Assembly (NCBI RefSeq): GCF_031456295.1
Contig: NZ_JAVDUJ010000001.1
Coordinates: forward strand, 1,798,001 to 1,862,000
Source: Arcanobacterium_A hippocoleae
GTDB lineage: Bacteria > Actinomycetota > Actinomycetes > Actinomycetales > Actinomycetaceae
Length of the DNA stretch: 64,000 bases
Direction: 5' to 3'
The stretch's first letter is position 1. Each line of letters begins with the position of its first letter. Below the pieces are notes generated by a model that did not search any database, had not been told where the DNA came from, and saw only the letters and a list, made by a program, of their open reading frames with translations. Positions 17,675-26,970 of the stretch are shown one piece after another. The translations under genes were made by a program, and so were the position numbers.

Positions 17675-18835
17675 GTGCGAGTATATTTGCTGATGATGCT
17701 CCTTGCGGGAGTGATCACCTATCTGTTAGTGCCGTTGATATTACATTTGGCGCTTTCACTTGGGGCGATTACGCAGGTGCGCGGGCGTGATGTGCATACT
17801 GTGCCGATTGCACGTCTTGGTGGAGTAGCAATGTTTCTCGGTTTGGCTTTTACTTTTGTAATTGCGTCACAGATCCCATTTCTTGCGCAAACTTTTATCA
17901 AAGGCTCGGGAGCATGGGGTGTGTTATTTGGCGCAGGCGCAATGTGCTTGCTTGGCGCGATCGATGATATTTGGGAATTACGCTGGTACGCGAAACTTGC
18001 TGGCGAGATCTTAGCGGCTGCGATTATGGCGTGGTTTGGGGTGCAATTACTTTCAGTACCACTTTTGGGCTTGACGATCGGTTCTGATCGGTTGACCCTT
18101 TTCAGTACGATTTTTGTAGTTTTAGTGGCTGCGAATGCGGTAAATTTCATTGACGGTCTTGATGGTCTTGCTGCGGGCGTAGTGGGGATCGCAGCGCTCG
18201 CATTTTTCGGTTACGCATATTATTTCGTGCGTGAATCTTCGCCGGGAGATTATGCGTCAGTGGGAGCTGCGGTTGTTGCGGTGTTGGTCGGGATTTGTCT
18301 CGGATTTTTACCGCATAATTTTCATCAGGCGCGGATTTTTATGGGAGATTCGGGGGCGTTGATGCTTGGCAGTGTGATTGCTGGAGCTTCGATCACAGTG
18401 ACGGGGCAAATTGATCCGGCAAATCTTACTGCGCGGATGGCGATTCCAGCTTTTATGCCATTGTTTGTGCCGATTCTGGTGCTTTCGATTCCGCTGATTG
18501 ATATGAGTTGGGCGGTGATTCGCCGGGTGAGCCACGGTAAATCACCTTTTGAAGCTGACGCTGGGCATTTGCATCATCGGCTGCTCCGCCTGGGGCACTC
18601 GCATGTGAATGCCGTATTGATTTTGTATCTTTGGGCGGCAGTGGGTTCGTTTAATGCAGTTACTTTTGTGATTTTTCCGGCACGGTTTGTGATCATTCCA
18701 GCGGGTTTAATGGTTGTTTTTGCAATTTTTATGACCTTGCGTGTACTTTCAAAGCAAGCTGACTGTACCGTGGCCGCTGCAACAGAATTGGCAGGAGCAC
18801 GGGAGGAAAATCATGTTCCGGAAGTCAAATCTTAA
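17675..18835 (+). CDS. Polyprenyl-phosphate GlcNAc-1-phosphate transferase (WecA/TagO type)
   Basis: 386 aa integral membrane protein with about eleven hydrophobic segments. Family motifs: GAIDDIWELRWYAKL, NAVNFIDGLDGLAAG (catalytic Asp), FHQARIFMGDSGALMLG, and the cytoplasmic HLHHRLLRLGHSH (His-rich loop of the WecA branch). It transfers GlcNAc-1-P from UDP-GlcNAc to undecaprenyl or decaprenyl phosphate, the first step of wall glycopolymer or arabinogalactan linker synthesis. Start GTG 17675 has GAGGAG at 17663-17668; GTG 17657 is an in-frame alternative. It is in the same place before the atp operon as in other actinobacteria. Confidence 0.92.
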   Translation: MRVYLLMMLLAGVITYLLVPLILHLALSLGAITQVRGRDVHTVPIARLGGVAMFLGLAFTFVIASQIPFLAQTFIKGSGAWGVLFGAGAMCLLGAIDDIWELRWYAKLAGEILAAAIMAWFGVQLLSVPLLGLTIGSDRLTLFSTIFVVLVAANAVNFIDGLDGLAAGVVGIAALAFFGYAYYFVRESSPGDYASVGAAVVAVLVGICLGFLPHNFHQARIFMGDSGALMLGSVIAGASITVTGQIDPANLTARMAIPAFMPLFVPILVLSIPLIDMSWAVIRRVSHGKSPFEADAGHLHHRLLRLGHSHVNAVLILYLWAAVGSFNAVTFVIFPARFVIIPAGLMVVFAIFMTLRVLSKQADCTVAAATELAGAREENHVPEVKS

Positions 18836-19268
18836 GAAAACTGCGGGGAAGCGGAAAACTGCTGATGAATTACTTGCTGCGGTAGCATTTTGGAATGTGC
18901 TTTGGGTCTTGGGCACTGCTGCCGTCACTGCGATTATTTTATTTTCGATAAATTTGCTGCAAGCCGCTTTCAGCTTCTTGATCGGTGGATTGATAGTAGC
19001 ACTTTTAAGTACGATCTCCTGGTTTAGTGAGATCTGGATCACCCGATATTTGGCGAATCTGCAGAAGTTCGTTTTCCCGCTTGCCTATTTATTGAAAATT
19101 TCGCTGTTGTTTTGCGCTCTTCCGATAATTCGTGCCATCGATCTGCTGGAGCTGAATTTTGTAATTGCCGGGATCTTTTTGGGGATGATCCTCACGCTGG
19201 TGGTTACATCAGTAATTATTTTGCGTGCTGAGGGGCCTGATTTTGATCTGCCAACGGAATGTGCGTGA
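18813..19268 (+). CDS. AtpI-like small membrane protein
   Basis: 151 aa from ATG 18813 with GGAGG at 18802-18806. It overlaps the upstream gene by 23 bases. A basic N-terminus is followed by four membrane segments (WVLGTAAVTAIILFSINLL, FLIGGLIVALLSTIS, LAYLLKISLLFCALP, VIAGIFLGMILTLVVTS). Size, topology and position before atpB fit the AtpI / atp-operon-associated protein, which helps c-ring assembly in some bacteria. Sequence similarity is too weak to be sure of AtpI. Confidence 0.7.
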   Translation: MFRKSNLKKTAGKRKTADELLAAVAFWNVLWVLGTAAVTAIILFSINLLQAAFSFLIGGLIVALLSTISWFSEIWITRYLANLQKFVFPLAYLLKISLLFCALPIIRAIDLLELNFVIAGIFLGMILTLVVTSVIILRAEGPDFDLPTECA

Positions 19269-19403
19269 AAATTTTGGTACAGACCCTTTGAAGATTTCAT
19301 TCTTTCTCATGTAGAGTTAGGTAGGTCAGGCTTGCAAACTTTGGTTTATCTTATTTCGTGCATCGTTCCGGAGAAAAGATAAATTCTGCGCAAGGTAATA
19401 ATC

Positions 19404-20252
19404 GTGAGTATGGGGATTGAAGCGAAAGTGAATATTTTGCACAGTGCTTTGTGGATGCCGTTGCTAAGCGCAACGAGTGGTGATTCTGGTTTCACCGGTC
19501 CAACTCTCGAACATGAATTTAACCCTGATCCGTTGTTTTTCGCAGGTACTCCTTTTGAATTAAATCGGGTGCTTTTAGTACGTCTTGTAGCTGTTGTGAT
19601 CCTCGCGTCGATAATGGTGATATATGCTCGGCGTGCAAAGCTCGTGCCGGGTCGCGCGCAAGGTGTAGTCGAATCATTGATTGATTTTTCGCGCGTGCAA
19701 ATTGGTGAGGAAATTTTAGGCAAGGAAGACGCAAAGCGCTTCCAGCCAATGCTCTTGACGATTTTCCTGGGCGTGCTGTTTATGAATATCACGGGTGTGA
19801 TCCCTGGGCTGCAGATCGCTGGTACATCACTAATTGGAATGCCGCTGATTTATGCACTCTTTGCATATTTTGGTTTTATCATTGCTGGTTTGCAGGCACG
19901 CGGCGGTAAATTTTTCAAAGAACAGCTGATGCCGCCAGGCGTACCGTGGCCGTTCTATTTTATTATGGTGCCCTTGGAATTTCTTTCGACATTTATTTTG
20001 CGCCCGGCGACTTTAACTATTCGTCTGCTTGCAAATATGGTTGCAGGCCATTTTATCCTGGTGCTCTGCTTCCTCGGTACGCACTATCTATATTTTTCGA
20101 TTTCTGGCGGATTAGGCGTCGGACTCGGTTCTCTTACGCTTCTCGCAGGCACACTTTTCGTTGTCTTCGAGCTGTTCGTCGGCGCACTTCAGGCTTACAT
20201 CTTTGCGATGCTGAGTGCCGCTTACGTATCTTTGTCCATTTCAGCACACTAA
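19404..20252 (+). CDS. atpB: ATP synthase F0 subunit a
   Basis: 282 aa, about six membrane helices. TLTIRLLANMVAGHF carries the essential arginine that faces the c-ring. The C-terminus FELFVGALQAYIFAMLSAAYVSLSISAH is the classic subunit a ending. Start GTG 19404 follows AAGGTAATAATC; ATG 19410 is possible. It forms the proton half-channels of F0. First gene of the eight-gene atp operon, 135 bp after the atpI-like gene. Confidence 0.96.
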   Translation: MSMGIEAKVNILHSALWMPLLSATSGDSGFTGPTLEHEFNPDPLFFAGTPFELNRVLLVRLVAVVILASIMVIYARRAKLVPGRAQGVVESLIDFSRVQIGEEILGKEDAKRFQPMLLTIFLGVLFMNITGVIPGLQIAGTSLIGMPLIYALFAYFGFIIAGLQARGGKFFKEQLMPPGVPWPFYFIMVPLEFLSTFILRPATLTIRLLANMVAGHFILVLCFLGTHYLYFSISGGLGVGLGSLTLLAGTLFVVFELFVGALQAYIFAMLSAAYVSLSISAH

Positions 20253-20285
20253 TTTGTGAAAAACCGAACAAAAGGAAAGAATCAA

Positions 20286-20495
20286 ATGATTGGTAACATC
20301 GCCACCATCGGTTACGGCATCGCTACTCTCGGCCCAGGTCTTGGCATTGGTCTGATTGGTGCGAAGAATCAGGAAGCAACCGCACGTCAGCCAGAAGTAA
20401 AGGGCTATCTGCGGGTGAATATGTTCTTGTCGATCGCATTCGCTGAAGCACTTGGCATTTTCGGCTTCCTTGCTGGATTCGTATTTGGAGCTTAA
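20286..20495 (+). CDS. atpE: ATP synthase F0 subunit c
   Basis: 69 aa two-helix hairpin from ATG 20286 with AAAGGAAAG upstream. Helix 1 has the glycine-rich GYGIATLGPGLGIGLIGAKN, the loop is ARQPE, and helix 2 FAEALGIFGFLAGFVFGA contains the proton-carrying glutamate. There is no sodium-binding signature that I recognise, so it is taken as proton-driven. It assembles into the rotor ring. Three bases separate it from atpF. Confidence 0.97.
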   Translation: MIGNIATIGYGIATLGPGLGIGLIGAKNQEATARQPEVKGYLRVNMFLSIAFAEALGIFGFLAGFVFGA

Positions 20496-20497
20496 AT

Positions 20498-21079
20498 ATG
20501 TTTGCAACGAGTGAGGTTCTCGCATCTGGTTCTGGCAGTGTATATTCGATGCTCTGGCCAGCTTTGCCTGATTTAGTCTGGGGTTCACTCGCTTTTGCTA
20601 TCGTCGCGTTTGTGATCTATCGGCTTGCTTGGCCGAAATATAGCCAGATGCTTGATGAGCGCACCGAGAAAATCGACAACGGCTTGAAAGCTGCTGAGAT
20701 TGCACGTGCTGAAATTGCGTCCGAGCGTGAGGATCTCGCCGTAGAAGTGACGAATGCACAGCGAGAGGCTGCCCTGATCCGGGAAAAGGCACAAGATAAC
20801 GCGAAGTCGATTATCTCAGATGCACAAGCGAAAGCTCGTGTGGATGCTGCTGCGATCGTTGCTGGTGCACAAAAGCGGATTGATGCCGATGCGCAGGCTG
20901 CAACGCATTCGCTCCGTTCCGATTTGGGCACGGTCGCGACGGAGTTGGCAGGAAAAATTCTCGGTGAAGCGATTACTGATCAGGCACTCGCATCACGGGT
21001 AATTGATCGTTTCCTTGATGAGCTTTCGGTGGCATTGCCTGCAAAAACAAAGCAAGGCGCCGCTGGGCAGGAGCGGTGA
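20498..21079 (+). CDS. atpF: ATP synthase F0 subunit b
   Basis: 193 aa. A short outer segment and one membrane helix (DLVWGSLAFAIVAFVIYRLAWP) are followed by a long charged amphipathic helix (DERTEKIDNGLKAAEIARAE onward) that forms the peripheral stalk. GGAG lies eight bases before ATG 20498. The stop overlaps the atpH start by one base. It is a simple b subunit, not the b-delta fusion found in mycobacteria. Confidence 0.96.
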   Translation: MFATSEVLASGSGSVYSMLWPALPDLVWGSLAFAIVAFVIYRLAWPKYSQMLDERTEKIDNGLKAAEIARAEIASEREDLAVEVTNAQREAALIREKAQDNAKSIISDAQAKARVDAAAIVAGAQKRIDADAQAATHSLRSDLGTVATELAGKILGEAITDQALASRVIDRFLDELSVALPAKTKQGAAGQER

Positions 21080-21891
21080 TGCGAACGGGAAGTGAAGCTG
21101 CACTGCAGCAGATCGGTCAGATGTGGGAAGGCGTGCTTCGCACGCAGCCCGGCCAGGAAATCATGCTGGCGCGGCTAATTTTTGATGCAGCCGATATTTT
21201 GCGGCAACACGCAAATCTGTTGGGGGCACTCGAAGACCGTTCTCGCGATGCGAATGCGCGAGCAGTACTAGCACGAGAAGTTTTTGCAGCTCATATTGAG
21301 AGCGCAGTGCTTGAATTGGTTCTTGCAGTTGTCCGCGAAAACTGGTCGGAGCCGGGTGATCTCATTCAGGCGCTTGAGTATCTTGGAATCGACACCGTAC
21401 TGCTTGGTGCGCAGCGTGAAGATTTGCTTTCCAAAACGGAAGAAGAGCTTTATCATGCGATGCGGGTATTAAAGAAACAGCGTGATTTACGTTTGATCTT
21501 AAACGATACTTTTTACCCACGTGCAGAACGCTCGAAGCTTGTTGAGCGGGTTTTTGCAAAGGTTAATCCGTATACTCGGTTCCTGATCTCGCACGCTGTA
21601 CGGCGGACTGAGCATTACTCGATCGCTGCTTCATTGAGTCTTTATGTACAGCGCAGTGCGCAGCATGCAAAACATCTCGTAGCTGCGGTGGCAAGTGCAA
21701 TTCCGCTTTCTGCTGCACAAGAGGCACGGCTGGCGCAAATTCTTGCTGATCATTATGGGAAAGAAATCAGACTCCATACCACGATCGAACCAGCAGTGAT
21801 TGGGGGCTTGCGGATCCATGTACAAGATGACGTGATCGACGGCACCATCGCTACTCGTTTGGCAGCGGTGAAAGATTTACTAAAGAAATAA
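21079..21891 (+). CDS. atpH: ATP synthase F1 subunit delta
   Basis: 270 aa (ATG 21079; GTG 21076 is the alternative). The delta/OSCP fold is recognised by the C-terminal block ADHYGKEIRLHTTIEPAVIGGLRIHVQDDVIDGT. At about 270 residues it is longer than the roughly 180 of E. coli and agrees with actinobacterial delta subunits. It links the peripheral stalk to the top of F1. Translation is coupled to atpF (TGATG overlap). Confidence 0.94.
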   Translation: MRTGSEAALQQIGQMWEGVLRTQPGQEIMLARLIFDAADILRQHANLLGALEDRSRDANARAVLAREVFAAHIESAVLELVLAVVRENWSEPGDLIQALEYLGIDTVLLGAQREDLLSKTEEELYHAMRVLKKQRDLRLILNDTFYPRAERSKLVERVFAKVNPYTRFLISHAVRRTEHYSIAASLSLYVQRSAQHAKHLVAAVASAIPLSAAQEARLAQILADHYGKEIRLHTTIEPAVIGGLRIHVQDDVIDGTIATRLAAVKDLLKK

Positions 21892-21952
21892 CTGATCCAT
21901 TGCGAGATCTCATCAGGGATGAATCTCGCTGCGAGCGAAGGAAAAGAAAAGA

Positions 21953-23584
21953 ATGGCTGAACTAACAATCCAGCCCGATGAAATTCGGGCGGCGCTTGAT
22001 TCTTTCGTCAGCTCTTATGAGCCGGTGAAAGTAGCAAGCGAAGAGGTTGGCCACGTGACACTCACCGCTGACGGTATCGCCCGTGTATCGGGTTTGCCTG
22101 GTGCGATGGCAAACGAATTGCTGAAATTTGAAGACGGTACGCTAGGTTTGGCGATGAACCTGGAAGAACGTGAAATCGGCGTGGTCGTACTTGGTGATTT
22201 TGCCGGAATCGAAGAGGGGATGGAAGTACGTCGTACCGGTGAAGTGCTTTCCGTGCCAGTCGGTGAAGGATATTTGGGTCGTGTAGTTGATCCTTTGGGT
22301 AACCCGATTGACGGTCTGGGAGAAATTTCCGATATGACAGAACGTCGCGCCCTCGAATTGCAGGCACCAGGTGTAATGATGCGCAAGTCGGTGCATGAGC
22401 CATTGCAGACGGGGATCAAAGCGATCGACGCAATGATCCCAATTGGTCGTGGGCAACGTCAGCTGATTATTGGTGATCGTAAGACCGGAAAGACGGCACT
22501 TGCGATCGATACGATTTTGAATCAGAAAGCTGCCTGGGAAACGGGCGATCCACAAAAGCAGGTGCGCTGTATTTATGTGGCGATCGGGCAAAAAGGTTCG
22601 ACGATTGCATCGGTGCGTGCAACGCTGGAGCGCGCTGGAGCACTCGCATACACCACGATTGTTGCCTCCCCGGCATCAGATTCTGCTGGCTATAAGTACT
22701 TAGCTCCATATACTGGTTCGGCAATCGGTCAGCACTGGATGTATCAGGGCAAGCATGTGCTGATCGTATTCGACGATTTATCCAAGCAGGCTGAAGCTTA
22801 CCGTTCAGTATCGCTGTTGCTGCGCCGTCCGCCAGGGCGTGAAGCGTATCCTGGCGATGTTTTCTATTTACATTCTCGCTTACTGGAGCGGTGCGCAAAG
22901 CTTTCCGATGATCTTGGTGGAGGCTCGATGACTGGTCTGCCGATCATCGAAACTAAGGCAAATGATGTTTCGGCGTATATTCCAACAAACGTAATTTCAA
23001 TCACTGACGGGCAGATTTTCTTACAATCAGACTTATTCAATGCGAATCAGCGTCCAGCAGTAGATGTTGGTATTTCAGTTTCCCGTGTGGGTGGCGATGC
23101 GCAGATCAAGGCAATGAAGAAAGTTGCCGGTACTTTAAAGATCACTTTGGCGCAGTATCGTGCGCAGGCAGCCTTCGCAATGTTTGCATCAGATCTGGAT
23201 GCTGCTACCCAAAGGCAGCTCACACGCGGTGCACGATTGATGGAATTGCTGAAACAGCCGCAGTATACGCCGTATTCAATTGAACACCAGGTAGCTTCGG
23301 TTTGGGTTGGTACGAAGGGATATCTCGATACAGTACCGCTCGAAAAAGTGCATGAATTTGAGTCACAATTCTTGGCATACTTGGAGCAAAACACTTCAGT
23401 GCTCAGTGATTTGCGTGAAAGCGGGCAGCTTAGTGCGCAGATGGAAGAGAGTCTCACAGCTGCTGCTGATGAATTTGCAAAATCTTTCCAGGCTGCTTAC
23501 GTGCCTGAAACTGATTTAACTGAACCTGAAGCGGTAGCTGCCCAAAAGACCCAAGAGCAGATCGTGCGCAAGAAGCGAGGCTGA
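21953..23584 (+). CDS. atpA: ATP synthase F1 subunit alpha
   Basis: 543 aa. P-loop GDRKTGKTALAID (Lys where most have Gln), PYTGSAIGQHW, and SVSLLLRRPPGREAYPGDVFYLHSRLLER, the ATPase alpha/beta signature region with the alpha arginine finger. The ribosome-binding site GAAGGAAAAG precedes ATG 21953. It carries the non-catalytic nucleotide sites of F1. The C-terminus AAQKTQEQIVRKKRG is the usual charged tail of actinobacterial alpha subunits. Confidence 0.97.
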   Translation: MAELTIQPDEIRAALDSFVSSYEPVKVASEEVGHVTLTADGIARVSGLPGAMANELLKFEDGTLGLAMNLEEREIGVVVLGDFAGIEEGMEVRRTGEVLSVPVGEGYLGRVVDPLGNPIDGLGEISDMTERRALELQAPGVMMRKSVHEPLQTGIKAIDAMIPIGRGQRQLIIGDRKTGKTALAIDTILNQKAAWETGDPQKQVRCIYVAIGQKGSTIASVRATLERAGALAYTTIVASPASDSAGYKYLAPYTGSAIGQHWMYQGKHVLIVFDDLSKQAEAYRSVSLLLRRPPGREAYPGDVFYLHSRLLERCAKLSDDLGGGSMTGLPIIETKANDVSAYIPTNVISITDGQIFLQSDLFNANQRPAVDVGISVSRVGGDAQIKAMKKVAGTLKITLAQYRAQAAFAMFASDLDAATQRQLTRGARLMELLKQPQYTPYSIEHQVASVWVGTKGYLDTVPLEKVHEFESQFLAYLEQNTSVLSDLRESGQLSAQMEESLTAAADEFAKSFQAAYVPETDLTEPEAVAAQKTQEQIVRKKRG

Positions 23585-23586
23585 AA

Positions 23587-24495
23587 TTGGCGGGCAAACA
23601 GCGTATTTATAAGCAAAAGATTCGAGCCACTGGCACACTCGAAAAAGTTTTCCGGGCGATGGAGCTGATTGCCGCATCGCGAATCGGGAAGGCGCGAGAT
23701 GCGGCTTTGGGGCAAGATCCGTATACGCGCGCGCTTACTGCCTCGATCGCGACTGTTGCTGCACATGCACAGGCAGAGCATCCACTTGTGACGGAGCGAA
23801 AAGATACAAATCGAGTAATTGTTTTTGTTGTCACTTCTGATCGTGGAATGGCTGGTGCATATTCTTCATCAGTATTACGCGAAGCAGATCAGCTCTTGGA
23901 AGATTTGCGTGAGCAGGGCAAAGAGCCAGTGCTTTGCGTATCTGGACGGCGCGGGGACGCACATTTTAGATTCCACGGCGTACCAGTTGAACGGAGCTGG
24001 GTGGGAGAATCTGATAAGCCAACGGATGCAACGTCGCGCGAGATTGCGCATCTATTCTTAGATCTCTTTCTCGCTCCGGCTGATGCTGGTGGAGTTAGCG
24101 AGCTGCATGTGGTTTCTACGAAATTCGTCTCAATGGTTTCACAAGTTGTAGAGATCCGTCGGATGCTGCCCCTAGAAGTGGTGGACGCTCCAGGGCACCA
24201 ACCGGATTTAGCACAAGAAGCTGAGGATTCTACGCCGCTCTACGAGTTTGAGCCGTCGGCACAAGAAGTTTTCGATGCATTGCTTCCGATGTATATCGGG
24301 CAGCGAGTTCATTCAGTAATGTTAATGTCTGCTGCGGCGGAGCTGGCTGCACGCCAACAGGCGATGCATTCAGCTACTGATAACGCACACGAACTGATCG
24401 AGAAGTACACGCGCCTGGCAAATAATGCCCGGCAAGCAGAAATTACTACAGAAATTACCGAGATTATTTCCGGTGCAGATGCGCTGGGGAAGTGA
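23587..24495 (+). CDS. atpG: ATP synthase F1 subunit gamma
   Basis: 302 aa with a TTG start at 23587, two bases after atpA; no ATG is better placed. The N-terminal coiled coil AGKQRIYKQKIRATGTLEKV and the C-terminal HSATDNAHELIEKYTRLANN-ARQAEITTEITEIISGADAL form the rotor shaft. VTSDRGMAGAYSS is the conserved globular block. It turns with the c-ring and drives catalysis in alpha3beta3. The TTG start may lower gamma relative to alpha and beta. Confidence 0.96.
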   Translation: MAGKQRIYKQKIRATGTLEKVFRAMELIAASRIGKARDAALGQDPYTRALTASIATVAAHAQAEHPLVTERKDTNRVIVFVVTSDRGMAGAYSSSVLREADQLLEDLREQGKEPVLCVSGRRGDAHFRFHGVPVERSWVGESDKPTDATSREIAHLFLDLFLAPADAGGVSELHVVSTKFVSMVSQVVEIRRMLPLEVVDAPGHQPDLAQEAEDSTPLYEFEPSAQEVFDALLPMYIGQRVHSVMLMSAAAELAARQQAMHSATDNAHELIEKYTRLANNARQAEITTEITEIISGADALGK

Positions 24496-24542
24496 TCCTG
24501 TCAACAAAAGCCCGGTTGCCGGGATTGAAAAAGGAAGAAACA

Positions 24543-25997
24543 ATGACCGTCGTAGATGAAACACAGAAAGTTTCCACTGGCCGGATTGTGCAGGTCGTAG
24601 GTGCAGTTGTGGATATCGAGTTTCCACCTGATGCACTCCCGGATATCAATAATGCGCTGATCACGGAAGTGGATTTGGGTAATGCAAGCGAGGCACAAAA
24701 ACTGCAGATGACGCTCGAAGTAGCGCAGCATCTGGGGAATAATATCGTGCGCACGATTGCGATGAAGCCAACCGATGGGCTGGTGCGCGGTGCGACGGTA
24801 ATCGATACTGGCGCACCAATCACTGTGCCAGTTGGCGATATCACCAAAGGTCACGTTTTTAATGTTACCGGCGAGCCGTTGAATCTTGCAGACGGAGAAA
24901 AGTTTGTGGTGCATGAGCGTTGGCCAATTCACCGCAAGGCGCCAACTTTCGACGAACTTGAGCCGGAAACTAAGATGTTTGAAACTGGCATTAAGGTGAT
25001 CGACTTACTCACGCCATACGTACAAGGTGGAAAGATCGGTCTTTTTGGCGGTGCAGGTGTGGGCAAAACTGTGCTGATTCAAGAAATGATCCAGCGTGTA
25101 GCACAAGATCACGGTGGTGTATCTGTCTTTGCGGGCGTGGGTGAGCGGACCCGTGAAGGTAACGATCTGATCAACGAAATGGAAGATGCTGGCGTGCTCG
25201 ATAAGACAGCTCTTGTCTTTGGGCAGATGGATGAACCGCCAGGGGTGCGCCTGCGTATCGCACTTTCCGGGCTGACAATGGCAGAATACTTCCGCGACGT
25301 GCAAAATCAGGATGTGCTGCTCTTTATCGATAACATCTTCCGCTTTACTCAGGCTGGTTCGGAAGTTTCCACACTGCTTGGGCGGATGCCGTCGGCGGTG
25401 GGGTATCAGCCAACACTTGCTGATGAAATGGGTGCATTGCAGGAACGAATCACGTCTACGCGCGGGCACTCGATTACTTCATTGCAGGCAATTTATGTGC
25501 CAGCTGATGATTATACTGATCCAGCTCCAGCTACTACATTTGCGCATTTGGATGCGACCACTGAGCTTTCACGTGAGATTGCTTCGCGTGGTCTTTACCC
25601 GGCGGTTGATCCGCTTTCCTCAACTTCGCGGATTCTTGATGCACAGTATGTGGGGCAAGCTCATTACGATACTGCAACCCATGTGAAAGCGATTTTGCAG
25701 AAAAATAAAGAATTGCAGGATATTATCTCGATTCTTGGTGTGGATGAACTTTCCGAAGAGGATAAGGTAACAGTTGCCCGTGCGCGGCGTATTGAACAGT
25801 ACCTTTCCCAAAACACTTATACTGCAAAGAAATTTACGGGTGTGGAAGGATCTACTGTGCCGATTGATGAAACTGTGGAGGCATTCCGTCGGATTTGCGA
25901 AGGCGAGTACGATCATATTCCGGAGCAGGCATTTTTCAATATCGGCGGGATTGAAGATATTGAGCAGGCTTACCGGAAGATTCAGGCGGAAGGCTGA
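24543..25997 (+). CDS. atpD: ATP synthase F1 subunit beta (catalytic)
   Basis: 484 aa from ATG 24543 with AAGGAAGA before it; the frame is open to 24492 inside the atpG stop, but that start lacks a ribosome-binding site. Walker A GGAGVGKTVLIQEM, GERTREGNDL with the catalytic Glu, DVLLFIDNIFRFTQAGSEVS, and the DELSEED lever (VDELSEEDK) are all intact. It carries the catalytic sites making ATP from ADP and phosphate. Confidence 0.98.
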   Translation: MTVVDETQKVSTGRIVQVVGAVVDIEFPPDALPDINNALITEVDLGNASEAQKLQMTLEVAQHLGNNIVRTIAMKPTDGLVRGATVIDTGAPITVPVGDITKGHVFNVTGEPLNLADGEKFVVHERWPIHRKAPTFDELEPETKMFETGIKVIDLLTPYVQGGKIGLFGGAGVGKTVLIQEMIQRVAQDHGGVSVFAGVGERTREGNDLINEMEDAGVLDKTALVFGQMDEPPGVRLRIALSGLTMAEYFRDVQNQDVLLFIDNIFRFTQAGSEVSTLLGRMPSAVGYQPTLADEMGALQERITSTRGHSITSLQAIYVPADDYTDPAPATTFAHLDATTELSREIASRGLYPAVDPLSSTSRILDAQYVGQAHYDTATHVKAILQKNKELQDIISILGVDELSEEDKVTVARARRIEQYLSQNTYTAKKFTGVEGSTVPIDETVEAFRRICEGEYDHIPEQAFFNIGGIEDIEQAYRKIQAEG

Positions 25998-26009
25998 GTC
26001 GAGGTTCAG

Positions 26010-26270
26010 ATGAAACTTGAAGTTGTTGCGCAAGCGGGAGAGCTTTTTTCAGGCGAGGTCAGTGAAGTAGTAGTGAATGCCGCTGCTGGTGAACTGGGAA
26101 TCTTGCCTGGGCACACCCCGCTGCTTGCGGTGATTTTGCCTGGAGAGTTGCGCTACCGTACCGTTGCAGGTGAATCGGGAGTGATCCATACGAGTAACGG
26201 GTTCGTGACAGTCGATTCAGATCACATCATGGTGGTTGTTGAATCTGACGTTAAATCTGTGGAGGTTTAG
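26010..26270 (+). CDS. atpC: ATP synthase F1 subunit epsilon, short form
   Basis: 86 aa. It has the whole N-terminal beta-sandwich (VVAQAGELFSGEVSEVVVNA, GELGILPGHTPLLAVILPGEL) but stops after VVVESDVKSVEV. The C-terminal two-helix domain of longer epsilon subunits (about 130-140 aa), which inhibits ATP hydrolysis in several bacteria, is absent. The gene ends cleanly 4 bp before nucS, so this is not a sequencing break. It couples gamma to the c-ring. Confidence 0.94.
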   Translation: MKLEVVAQAGELFSGEVSEVVVNAAAGELGILPGHTPLLAVILPGELRYRTVAGESGVIHTSNGFVTVDSDHIMVVVESDVKSVEV

Positions 26271-26274
26271 TCTC

Positions 26275-26970
26275 TTGCGCTTGGTAGTTGCCGATTGCGC
26301 GGTTGATTATTCCGGGCGTCTTGATGCGCACCTTGAGTTAGCTACACGCTTGTTAATGGTGAAAGCTGACGGTTCCGTTTTGGTGCATACTGATGGTGGC
26401 TCATATAAGCCTTTGAATTGGATGAGTGCACCGTGCCAGCTGATGGTGCGTGATCCCGAAGCAGCTGAAGCGAGCTTAGGCATTATTCAGGTTTGGGAAG
26501 TTTCGAGTACGAAAACTACCGATCGGCTTGTGGTGCAGATCCAGCAAATTCACCATGATTTTGAGCAGGCATTTGGAATCGAACCAGGCTTGGTAAAGGA
26601 TGGTGTGGAGGCGCATTTGCAGAAGCTGCTTGCAGAGCAGGTGGAATTGCTTGGGGATCATGTGCGCCTGGTGCGCCGGGAATATCCGACTCCTATTGGG
26701 CCAGTTGATTTAATGCTGTTAGATGCTAATGGCGGGCATATCGCGGTAGAAGTGAAACGACGTGGCGAAATTGATGGAGTTGAACAGCTGACGCGGTATT
26801 TAGAGTATCTTGGCAGAGATTCTACGCTTAGCCCGATCCGGGGTATTTTTGCAGCACAGGAAATCAAACCGCAGGCACGAGTACTTGCAGCCGATCGCGG
26901 CATTGAATGTATCATACTCAACTATGATGAAATGCGTGGTCTGGATCGTTCAGAAGATCGGTTGTTTTAA
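26275..26970 (+). CDS. nucS: Mismatch-specific endonuclease NucS
   Basis: 231 aa from TTG 26275, with GGAGG at 26261-26265 inside the atpC stop region. It begins MRLVVADCAVDYSGRLDAHL, the NucS N-terminal DNA-binding domain, and has YKPLNWMSAPC. The RecB-like nuclease domain shows GPVDLMLLD and IAVEVKRRGEIDG (D, E-x-K catalytic set). The C-terminus SEDRLF resembles the beta-clamp-binding tail of this family. NucS replaces MutS/MutL in most actinobacteria, cutting both strands at mismatches. Placement directly after atpC is the usual actinobacterial one. Confidence 0.95.
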   Translation: MRLVVADCAVDYSGRLDAHLELATRLLMVKADGSVLVHTDGGSYKPLNWMSAPCQLMVRDPEAAEASLGIIQVWEVSSTKTTDRLVVQIQQIHHDFEQAFGIEPGLVKDGVEAHLQKLLAEQVELLGDHVRLVRREYPTPIGPVDLMLLDANGGHIAVEVKRRGEIDGVEQLTRYLEYLGRDSTLSPIRGIFAAQEIKPQARVLAADRGIECIILNYDEMRGLDRSEDRLF

